Of a stretch of 64,000 nucleotides of DNA, positions 36,101-48,100 are shown piece by piece (the first letter of the stretch is position 1; the number at the start of each line of letters is the position of its first letter). Below the pieces are notes generated by a model that searched no databases, had not been told where the DNA came from, and was given only the letters and a program-made list of their open reading frames with translations. The stretch spans positions 91,147,549-91,211,548 of the forward strand of contig CM053274.1 of NCBI GenBank assembly GCA_028583415.1, in the 5' to 3' direction. The DNA is from Protea cynaroides. Lineage: Eukaryota > Streptophyta > Magnoliopsida > Proteales > Proteaceae. The translations under genes and the position numbers were made by a program.

Positions 36101-39100
36101 CCTAAAAGCTCGGGCTGTTAAGTAAGGGCAACAACAATGTATGGCAATTAGCAACAAGGACTAGGTTTCACATTAACCACCCCTCCCCAAAAAACCCAAA
36201 AAAAAAAAAAAAAAAAGTCATAAAATTGAGCTTTCAAAAGATAAACAGAATAATTCTTTAAAATAAAGGTCATCCAAGATAACGGCTTCAGGTACTTCAG
36301 CTAGTTGATATGGCAATGGCTATGTGCCTATTTAAAATAGTGTCCAATTAAATTGCTGATGGTTAATTCCATAGTCCCAGCTCATGATTTTAGATACATA
36401 GGCTTCAAACAAATAATTGTTAATGAAAACTTTAACCTAATTAGGACTTCTTCCAGATGACCTACAAAACTCCAGAAATTTTCAAATTCCTAAACTGCTA
36501 ATAACAATATGGGTCCCAAACAATAAACTACCGAATAATGACTTAAGAATACATATCAAACAACTTGTGCACAATGAGAAAATGTGGGATTATCAAATAA
36601 GAAATGTATAAAATTTGCATAATGGCTAAAAGGGAACACCTAACCAGGAAGTACTGAACTACTTGTAAATTGAGTTGAAAGTTACCTCCAGAAAGTTATC
36701 TTGTCTGAGGTATCTGCATGTAACTGCTTTCCCCAACAGGCAAGCTCTCGTCCCAACAGCACGCTTGACCATCCAATATCCCTGCATGATCCAATAAAAT
36801 GCATTAGGAACTATAAAATGGGCAACAAAACGTATAAAGACCACTCAATCTTCCTGGTTCTTGATCTATGTGAAGGTCAAAGTATTGCTTACCTCTACAA
36901 TACTTGGAATAAGTTTTAGTCTTGCATTCCGGAATATGTCACTTCCATCCACAAATCTACCCAATAAAGATTCTTTTCTTATGGGCCGATCAGCACCATA
37001 GTAGAGAACCAAACTATAGTTTGGTTTTGCTGGAACCTGCAATGATACAACCAACATATAATTTCCCATCTGAATAGTCAGGCTCACATTAATGGTACAA
37101 AACAGCCTGCGTGATGGCTATGGACCTGTCAGCACCATGATAGAAATCCATTTCTAATACAGCCCACACCCGGTTTCTATCTGAATAGCTACACTGACAC
37201 TCGTAGATAATAACATGAGGACAGCCTTAGAAAGTAAGAGTGGCAGCATGGGTTGGGTTGGCAAGGAAAAGCATAGCAAAGATAATTAAAAGAAAAAATT
37301 CTCTAAAATGTGATTCACACTTAATCCCTCGTTGAATAACAAAAAAAAAAAAAAAAAACTAATATTTTGATCATAACTCCTAACCAAAAAGTTAATAATT
37401 GGATCTTTGATAAATAAATAATTAGAAAAATAATGAGAAAAGTTGGTCAATGCACACAGAACAATCTCTACATACTCTCTACTTTTCTTGGAACTCAAAT
37501 ACAATTGTAAAGAGATTAAGAAAGAAAAAAAGAGAGAAAACATTGGGTGAAGCAATTAAGTTGCCTATGATTTAGAAGGCAGAATTCGATTATCTGACCT
37601 TAATACAGTAGTTACCCAACCCACCATTTGTCATCCCAGATGATTCTAGGACAAAGAAACTGATAAGCAACTGATGTTGACCTCCTCCACCCTCTTTTAT
37701 CCTTTTTCTCTAGGTGAGGCAAGTGGGTCGGTTAGTTATGAGTTGTTGAAGATGGGTTTTCAATTTATGTTTATGCATTTTTACTACTTCCCCCCCTCCT
37801 CCCCTCCTCCCCCCCCCCCCCCCCCCCCCCCTAATTTTTATGGCTATGGTGTGAAGAGCCATGGACTTTACCGGCTTAGCAAGCAAATAAATAGCTTGGC
37901 ATATTGGCATGTACCATTATTTTTATACGAAAAAAATAAAACTACTTAAGTAATAATTCAAAGGTCATGTTTAACACTTACTTTTGTTTTGAATCTTTTG
38001 ATAAGTAGATTCGGGGAGGAAGAGTGCAGGCAGGATATGATCCTAGGTGCACTAGCATCTTCCATGATAATACTTAATTGCCTTCGAATCATTGTTCATT
38101 GGAAGAATAATATTATTAAATTAACATATATGGTAATATGCTTGCTATTCCAAAGGATAGTCAGGATAAGGGCATCTATCGGAAGTTCATGGATCAGTAA
38201 ATGTTCAATTAAACTAGCAATGAGTGCTGAACATAGGTCATTTGCTTCACAATCATAAAGTTAAACCGGTATAAAGATAATTTCAACATGTTTCTGAATC
38301 CTTCAAATGAGTTCAATGTATGCCACTTGAAAACTTCAATATTTCCATTATTAATTAGTGGACCAATATACAAAGACAGTATGGAACAAACTCAGAATTT
38401 AAGAGGATGACAACAACCTCCACCTGTTGGATTATAGTATTGGTAATTGGCATATTTACCTATCATATACATAGATCTCATTCATAATGAAATGAAGCAA
38501 AAAATCAAGATCAAAGACACATACCTCTAAATTAATGACCAATATGAATGGCAGTTTCTTCCCAGCATCTGACTGAAAATGAGATAACAAATTTAGTCAG
38601 GAATTGTTTTTGGGTACGTGACAATATATAACCAGTATAAACCATATCTCAGCAATCTATAATGGATGCAATAGAAACAGGGGAGAAGAGAGATTGAGAG
38701 GAAGAGAAGTGAAAGAGAGAGAACCGTGGGAGGGGAGAGAACGTTGAATTAATTCTTTCCCCCTCACCCCCCATCTTATTTATAACATTAAAGAGTAAAC
38801 AAAAAGGGAAGTCGACTTGGACAGAAGTTTAGTCCAAGTCGAAATTACAAGAGACTGAAATTAAAAAGGACTTTAACTACTAGATAGCACTTAACACTAC
38901 TAAGCTAGGTGACACCTAGACTACATAACTAAGAACATAACATTCCCTCTCAAGCTGGAGTCGGAGGATAAATATCACCAAGACCCAGCTTGGAACAATT
39001 ATGAAGAAATATAGCTTTAAACATTGCCTTTATGAACATATCACCAAGCTGAACATTGTAACTTGTGAACGAAGTAGAGATCACTTTATGTATATAACGG

Positions 39101-42100
39101 AATCATGAACAAAATGACAGTCAACTTCTATATGCTTCATACACTGCTTGAAAACCGGGTTGCTAGCAATGTAAATGGCTGTCTGATTATCACAGTACAA
39201 AGGGAATAGGTTGTGTAATTGGAAAGCCAAATTCACTAAGAATAGACTTTAGCCATATTAATTCTGCAGTAGTATGAGCCATAGCATGATACTCAGCCTC
39301 GGCACTAGATCGAGCAATTGTAGTTTGTTTCTTGCTATGCCATGTAATAAGATTGCCACCACGAAAGGTACTGTAACTAGAACAAGTAAGTGGAGGGACT
39401 CTCATATATATAAGGCACCCAAGGTTTCAGTATTAAGCAATATGAGACTATTCCCAAAACTCCCCCTCACGTGTTGCCCCTCTTTTGGATGACAGTACAC
39501 ATGACTTATGTGGTCCTACTTTTGGGTGACCTTGATCCCTTTTTTGGGTGATTGTAATGAGGGAACCTGGAGCTCTAATACCATGTAACATAATAAAACC
39601 AGTATAAACTAGATCTCAACAATCTACAATGCAAGCAATAGAAACAGGGGAGAGAAGAGAGATCGAGAGGAAGACAAGTGAGAGAGAGCGTGAGGGGAGA
39701 GAATGTTGAATAACTAATTCTTTCCCCCCCACCCCCATCTTATTTATAATAGTAAAGAGTAAACAAAAAGGAAGTCGACTTGGATAGAAGTTTAGTCCAA
39801 GTTGACATTACAAGATAATGAAATTAAAAGGACTTTTAACACTAGATAGCACTTAACACTGAACAACACTAAGCTAGGTGACACCTAGACTGCAAAACTA
39901 AAAACTTAAAAGGGTGAATAATAGAGGAATGTATTCTGTTAGCGTTAGCAATATGCTGTGGGGGCTGTGGGACCCACTTAGATTTAGTAGATTTATTATT
40001 TTAGTTGTTTGCTATTTGTTGTAAGTGGTATCTTGGTTTCCTAAGTTGTTAGGTCTCCTTTCCTAATTGGGTTATGTAATTAGGAAACTTTCCTAATGAC
40101 CATTGTTACTATTTTTCCATTATTAATATAAATAAAGGAGTGTAGAAGAAGGACAAATATAATCGACTCTTCCCTCTTCCAAAGAGTTGTACCTGCCTCC
40201 TTTCTTCTCTTCTCCCTTTCTCTCTTTACGGTTTCTATGTTACTGTTTTCTTCTATTGTAAACTGCAACATGGTATCAGAGCAATAAACTGATCTGCAGT
40301 TTTCAGAGTCGTTTAAGTTTTTTGGTTATGGTGTGCAGCCATCACTACTGCGTCTGCTGTTGAGTTTACGTATTGGCTGTGGGCTACAATGAGAATCGTA
40401 GTTGCTGTTCCGGTCTTCCTGCAATTTTCTTGGGTTTGAATCTATGTTGCTGTGGGATTGGTTCAATCGGATTTGTTTTATTCCTTACCAGATATCTTGG
40501 TTCGTGAACGGGTATCCTTGTGCTTTGGTTTTCAGTCGCATTTCTTTTTCGGAGGTTAGTTATACTCACCTGTGGATACCCTGTCCTTCCCATGTTTCCT
40601 CTCCTTTGTTTCTGTCACTGTTATTGTTACAGTTCCTTCTTGTTATTATTTTGGTTATTCCCTTTTGTCTCTACATCCAAAAACCTACCAAGCTGCAATC
40701 ATGGTGGTCGTTCTCCATAGAGAATGATCAATTACCCTAAGTCGTGGAGCATTAGCTCTCCACCCTGGCGACCTAGCCTATAGTTCCTTGTCTCTAGAAT
40801 CTCAACCTGCTATGAGAAACAAAACCTGCAGCTGCTCTCTTCCCTACTGCCTGCGTTAGTTTCAGGAAGTCGATTCGCCTTCATTGTTGGTTGCGTGGAT
40901 CTTTTTCTGCCTGATTTTCAGAGGACTATCAGTGGCGATTGAATACCTAGAATTTCAGCTTCATCAGCTTTGATTTGGATGAGTTCTCTCATTTCAATTA
41001 AATTCAGTTCTACCACCTCCGTTTCTCTCCTTTCGTGAGTCTCAAGGTTGAAGACAGGTTTCCACCCACGTGAAACCCTTCTCTTCTTTATTTCATATTT
41101 TATTCTTTCCTTTCACATTAATTTCCATAACTGCCATTGCCTTTTAAGAGAGTTCTGTTTTATCCTCTTCCAATATTTGCTTCCAAGAATAACCTCATCC
41201 ATTACATATAAACCTTCCTTTGGTTCAGGGTCTGTTTGCTTCACTCAAAAGGAATTTTATAGTTCTGTTTTTTTGAAATTACCATTCTACCATTAAGGGT
41301 TTGTTTGTCTATCTTAAGGGAGATCAGATTTCTGATTATTTTACAATTTTGCCATTCCTTCCTTGTTAGCACCCATGGCCACTTGAATATTGTGGTTAAT
41401 TACTAGATTGCTACTAGATCCATTTGTTCCCTTTCTAAGGGTCTTGTTTGTCTTTCTAGTATATCCCAAATAGTTCTACATACCTCATAACTTTGGATTC
41501 AACTGCCGGATCAACTTCAAATTTGGATCTTATTAGTGATTGCTTTTGCTTATGGGATTTCTGGTGCTGTTCATCCTTTAAGATGCTACTTATTGCTACT
41601 ACCGTATGATGCCTACTTGTTGCACGTAATGCAACCTAGGACCTTTTGCTCATGTTGGAGCCACCACTATTGCTGCTCTTTGGTGTCTATTGCTAAAAAT
41701 ATCAAGATCTGATTTTTCAAGAAATCAGATTGAAAATCAGATCTCGATCTAGTGTTTTCTACTGCTTATTACTATCAAGCCCTGCTGATCGAGATCTGCT
41801 AATAAAGAACTGGATTCTTGAAACCTGCTTACTTGTTGTGAATACTACACTACTGCTTTAAGATCTTCTTCAAAGATCTTATTCAAGATTGGTTTTGACT
41901 TCAAGAACTGGTGCTCAAGATTTTTTTTTTATTGCTGCCTCTACTACCTGATGCAATCTCTACTACTTGGTTCGCAGTGACCTATGTTGATGCTTGGTGT
42001 CTGCTCTATTGCTGATGCTACTTCTACTTGGTTCATAGTAACCTATATTGTGCTACTGCTGTTGCTTGGTTCACAGTGACCTATGTTGCTGCTTGGTGTC

Positions 42101-45100
42101 TGCTCTATTGCTGATGCTACTTCTACTTGGTTCACAGTAACATATATTGTGCTGCTGTTGTTGCTTGGTTTACAGTGACCTATATTGTGCTGTTGTTACT
42201 GCTTGGTTCATAGTAACCTATACTGTGTTGTTGCTGCTTGGTTCACAGTAACCTATACTATACTGCTTTACTACTACTATTGATGTTGTTGCTTCCATTG
42301 ATATGTTGTTTCAAGTTGTAGCTCTTACATTTTCCTATGCTCCAGCTTGAGGGGGTGTCAGCATTAGAGATATAATGTGGGGGCTGTAGAACCCACTTAA
42401 ATTTAGTAGATTTGTTATTTTATATTTGTTGAAGTGGTATTTTGGTTTCCCAAGTTGTTAGGTCTCCTTTCCTAGTTCGGTTATGCAATTAGGAAACTTT
42501 CCTAATGACCATTGTTACTATTTTTCCATTATTAATATAAATAAAGGAGTGTATGAGCCATGAGGAGGACAATATAATCGACTCTTCCCTCTTCCAAAAA
42601 GTTGTACCTCCCTCCTTGCTTCTCTTTCTCTCTCTCTTACAATTACTGTGTTACTGTTTTCTTTTATTGTAAAGGGCAACATATTCAATAAGCGTCATAG
42701 ATCATAATTATCAAGGCGTCGCGAGACTCTGGGGGCTGGGCGGCTAGGCACCTTATTACATAATAAAAAGGCGGGCACCTTGGCTGTCTAGGAGTAGCCT
42801 AGGGCGCCTTATACTTGAGTCACTTTTTTATGAGTTTTTCTTTAATCTTTTATTATAGTATATTTATTCGACCGTGTATGCAAGTCATGGTACACATGAG
42901 ATTCATAGGATCGATGGGCTATATAAGCAAAAATGAGATGAGAAAATCGATTTGGAAGACTTCAAAAAAGCTAAAACTCAAGTCTGAACTCTGAACTAGA
43001 AAAACCCTACATTTAAACTTTCAGTCTTTTACCTTGGTGTCTTGCATATAATATACAATGGATGCCAATGGTAATAGTTAAGCTGATATCTTATCGCATT
43101 GCCTAGGTTGATTTTTGGTATATGACACAAGCAAAAAAATAGTAATAAGTATTAAAAAGTGACATAAGGAGGGGTGCACCTTGGACAGCTTATTGATGCC
43201 TAAGCGCTTAGGGGCCCAGACACCCCTCTACCGAATTGGGTCGCCTTGGCACCCTGAGAACTATGCCAAAGATACAAGAGAGCTTCTGAGTAGGGGCATA
43301 AAAGAAAAAAATGAAAAACCCAAGAGGACAGCCATCCCCCACAATTAGATATAATCTTCAAATACAAGTGGATAGCAAGATCCTAAGCATGGGAGAAGTG
43401 CCTACTCCTGATCGTATCAAGATCAAGGATTAAAGTATTGCGTATCGGTAGCGTATTGGGCAAGCAATTTTAAGAGACATTGTATCGTGTCGTAGATACA
43501 GTGGATACACTACGATACGGAGCAAGATACGCACGGGAATGCTTAAGGAACATGCAAAACATAAATTTAAGGCATAACACTGTAAATAAGCAACATCAAA
43601 AAGAAAAATATTCTTACATGAAGGATAATACCAAGCTGAATTCCGGGCCATGTTTTGAGTCCTTACTATGGTGGTGTGCAGGCAAGTTTCAACCTCCTAG
43701 GCATGAGTGTGTTTGCATGGATGCCTTTTATAACTTTTTATTAGATTGCGTACATTATTATGTTACATTGGGATACACTATATCAGCACCTAAAGGAAAA
43801 AAACAGAAAAGAGAGATCACGATGAAAGGGATTCTTCTCGAAGGTTTTTTTCACTCCACCAGAGTCCCAGACTCAACGAGGAGGAAAAGCACATGAATGT
43901 TCCAATTTCCAACATCGATCAAGGTTGCTTCCGATGATTGACAGCGCCGACAAACATGTATATATCTTTTTACTTCTTTATCTTCTTCTTCTTCCTCCTC
44001 CGATTTCTGTTTTATTTTACCTTTCTCTTCTTCGCTTCTTCCGATTTTTTTTTCTTCTCTTCTTCCTCTTCAACCAATCACCTGAGACAAAAATCAGTGA
44101 GTTGCAGCCGCTCTCGATACAATCTTTTAAACTGTGACGAATTCTTGAAATGTACATTTGTATAAAATTTATTTTGTATCGACCTATATCGACAAGTATC
44201 GACCTATATCGGTCCGATACTGACTGATACATTTGATCCATTTCTTCCTTCTTCTTTTTTTTTTTTTTTTTTTTTTTGAATTTTTCAAACGAGAAAATGG
44301 AAATGTGAACTTCATTTTTGACGTATAATTCATTTTGTATCGACCTGTATCGACAAGTATCAACCTATATCAGTCCGATACTGACTGATACGTTCGATCC
44401 ATTTCTTCCTTTTTTTTTTTTTTTTTTTTTTTTGATTTTTTCAAACGAGAAAATGGAAATGTGAACCATTCATTTATTACGTATAGGTCGTATCGAACTG
44501 TATTGAGAATATCAATCTGTATCGACCCGTATCGGTTCAATACGTTTGATACCCACCAATACACTTACTATTTTAAAAACTGGGAAACATATCGCAGGGG
44601 TATTGTATCGACCCCTATCAATACCGATACTGGCAGTATCATCGATACTTAAATCCTTGATATTCAAGACATAGAGATAGTTCAAACCCGAGCTTGCCTC
44701 TGACATGAAAGATTATGGCATCCCAAACCTGGTTGTTTGATCTAGACTTGTTGGTCCATTTCCTCAAGTTCCTTTCCATTCATAGTTGATAAATTGTGGC
44801 ACAGAAAGCTAGTTTTCTGCTGTGTCATTAGTAGATTTCGTTAAATTACATCTTGAATCATTTCTACTCTTTGTCGAAAGGGAGGATCCTTCTGTCAACA
44901 AGCTAGCACTTCCGATTGATGTCTCCCCAGATACGGAGGGAGAAGGGGCAATCAAAGAAAAGGTGATTGCTATCTTCAATTCCATTCCAACATAGGCAAC
45001 ATGATGAGAAAAGACTGCATCGAGAGGGAGCATGTAAAGACTCTTTAGGCTTTAAAGTTGTGTCTTGGGATGGAGCCTAGGAACCAAACCATAGAATGCT

Positions 45101-48100
45101 GAGGGATTTTTGGACAACCTCAACCAATGTAAGCTGAAGCAGAGGAGAATTTCCCAAAGGCTAACAAGGTCCAGATGACCTAATCTCCACAACCTCTTCA
45201 GCTTCTGGGGATGGAGGAGAGCTCGGACCATGCAGCCAAAAGAACTGAAGTGGAAGCTACATCCGGGGGCCATGAGAGGCCTTGCACGATGGAGGAAACT
45301 GTAGCCGTCCAACGAAGACCGGTGCCGTGAATGATGCCATCTCCAAGAGAGTTAATTAACACTCCTTGCATGTGCCAATTGTCTAACCACAAAATGGTGG
45401 AGCTGCCATCATTGATACAGGACTTGATGACGTTGGACACTAGGTGTCTACACCTCAAGATGCTTTTCCAAGTCGAGAAGTCATGATGACAAGGGACTAT
45501 CCATAAGGAATCCACTTTGAGAACCTGGGCATAGATCCAGTCGATCCAGATGCTTTTCTTCCTTTCCACTATCTTCATAGTTGTCAAGGCGTCCAGGCGG
45601 TGTTTACAGGCCTGGGTGCCAGGGTGCCTTGTGGACACGAGAAAGGCAGTCGCCCAAGGGGCCTGGGCATCGCCTAGGCGATGCTTAGGGTGCCTTGGAC
45701 ACCCAGAATGTCTGGGCGGCCGCCTTGTTTTCAATGTGTCTTTTTTTGTTCTCATAATTTCCGTTGATCTCTGAATTTTCCTCACAAGATTTATTAGGCT
45801 AGACAGGAACATGTATCAAACAGTATTTATTTATGCCTAATATCGTTCAAATAAATGAATTCATTTCCTTAAGATATTATTCATAAATAAGCAAATACCC
45901 CCCCCCCCCATTTGAAGCCAACAAAAATAGTCTAAAATTCAAATTCCAGAAGGATAAAAAGTCAATCCTCCAGTTCAAGAACAAAAACCGTATTTTTGGG
46001 TGCGGGGGCGATTTTCAAATTTCAAATACTAGGCTTTTTTCCAAATATTCCATAAATCTTATTACACCACTAAAAACCAAGAGCGCGCCAAAATAATCTC
46101 TTGCTTTGATGCCTAAAAAATAATTTACATTCAAACGACTTTAAACAGCATTCGCGTACTCCGGACAAGGTTTGACTGGAGTGTAACTCTTTCATTATAT
46201 CTCGGATTCAAACAATCTTGGATTTGTTGGAAAGCTGATTATGCTAGCTTTGCAATGAATTCGAGATTGCTTGAATCCGAACTATATTAAAGGAGTTACG
46301 CTCCAGCTAAATTTGTTAGAAATACGCAAAAGTTAGTCATAAATATGTGTTGCCTATTTAACTCATTATTTGTTGCCTTGTTGGTTTTCTCATATTAATT
46401 AAGTTATGTCTTAAATATTGATTATTTATGTAGAATGTTGCATATATATAAACATTAATATAGCATTAATATTTTAGAAATAAAAAGAAAAATACATTGG
46501 GAACGCCTTGGTAGCGGTTGCCTAGGCGCCCAAGATGGCCCCGAACGCCCTGGATCACCTTGTCGCCTTGATAACTATGACTATCTTCCACACCAACTTG
46601 ATTATTCCAGCTAAATTTACTTCCTTCACTCTTCTCAAACCAATAACCCCTTCCTTTCTGGGAAGGCACAGGAGGTCTAGCTGATAGTGTGCAGAAAATT
46701 GTTGTTATCATTACCTTTCCATCGAAATGCACTCATCAGATATTCAACCTTCTTCATGAGAGACGAAGGAAGACTTGACTGCCCAGTCCAGTAGATGCAG
46801 GAGGCCTGCATAACGTAGGATAAGAACTTGGCTTTCCACAATTACAGCTTCTTCCTCAACTTGTCCAAAAAGTGCAATGGTGGGCAGATAGCATGGAGGA
46901 CATTAGAGGAAGCCCAAAACACTTCACCATGAAATGGCCTTTCGAAAAACCAGGCAAGTTCAGCAACCTCTCTCTATATGTGAAACCTATATGCAAATTT
47001 CGGGGACGAAATTTCTTTTAAGGGTGGGGGAGTTATAAGACCCACACTCCATAAACCCGATCTAAACTTTGATATCATGTCGTAACAGGTCTTTCGATCA
47101 TCACCGGGCCAGACGGGACGAGCGGATGACAATCAGGTACGAAATCAGACCAATCAGACCAACTTAAGTATGGATTTTATTCATACTGGTCGATGGTACC
47201 AGTCTATGGTACCGGTCGACCGGTATGGTCTGCGCAGCAGACTACCAAGATCCGGAATTTGGATCTCTGCGGGTCCCACTTTCCTAATTCCGAATCCTAG
47301 GACTTTCCTAATCCTAAGAGGCTTCCTAAACATAATTCTTAGCCTATTTAAACCCCTCTAAACCTCCTAGAATCCCTTCCATTGATCCTCACAAACCCTA
47401 GAGAGGAGAAGGAGATTGGAGAAGGAGAAGGAGAAGGAGCTAGGAAGAAGAAGGAAGAACCGCCGTTGCCGTTTGACGACGCACACCTTACGCCGGTCGA
47501 CGGTAAGTGTTTAAACCCTTTCTCTCACATTATGACTCTAGGATGGTTGGGTTGTTTGGATCAATACCATGCAAAGCAGGTATTGACCTAAACCCTACTT
47601 TGCCGTCAAACCCTAATTTAATCGTTAAACCCTAGATTCGAGTTCTAGGATGAATACCATCAAAACTAGACTTGAATGGAGTTGGAAACAACTCTAACTC
47701 AAAGCTCAGACTTAGAATGTGTAGGAGAAACCCTGGAATCAATAGAGAGTGATCAACGGCAGTCGAAAAACCAAGTGTATGGTCTTCCAGAGACATACCG
47801 GTCGCACCCCATGCGACCGGTACCGCGACCGGTACATCTCGGGGAGTGGCCTGTGGGGACCGGCTGACCATACCGGTCGCAGGTTTCCCCATAGTGCTGC
47901 GACCGATACTGTGACCGGTCAGCTCTGTGAGTGTATTTTTGTAACCTCGTTGGTTTTCCGACCAACGTAAACCTATTCTAATTAAACCCTAATATTGTAT
48001 AGGACTTTGTGATAGCACGTTTGGATATTGCGACGTGGAGCAAGCTATCAAATGAGCGTCAGGTAAGGGAATCGGACCTAAACCCTAATAATTAATGGAC

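Larger units (their letters stand above)
31970..36150 (-). mobile_element. Small-LTR (TRIM/SMART-like) retroelement enclosing LINE sequence
   Basis: Two similar short segments, about 31977-32029 and 36104-36150, share TTATCCTAAAAGCT and AAGTAAGGGCAA in the same orientation. On the minus strand the right one is followed by a primer site ATGGTATCAAAG (near 36077-36088). The left one is preceded by a purine tract GGGGGG(TGT) (32028-32036). The leader (35975-36088, GGATACCCCATTGCACTTCC and so on) resembles leaders of plant small-LTR elements. LTRs would be only about 60-80 bp. The interior is mostly an L1 fragment and a nested LTR element. No target duplication could be fixed. Confidence 0.55.
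39937..42681 (+). mobile_element. Non-coding LTR retroelement, TSD TATTC
   Basis: LTRs 39937-40270 and 42356-42681, flanked by TATTC at 39932-39936 and 42682-42686. Primer site TGGTATCAGAGC at 40271-40282. Purine tract GAGGGGG just before 42356. TATAAATA at 40128-40135. The leader contains ATGGTGTGCAGCCATCACTA, shared with the elements at 17.9 and 28.5 kb. The 2.1-kb interior has no transposon protein and ends in a tandem array (41960-42260). Confidence 0.95.

Noticed and set aside
41048..41296. 82-codon frame in the 39.9-kb LTR element
   Set aside because: No retroelement domain; the interior of this element is non-coding with shared simple repeats.
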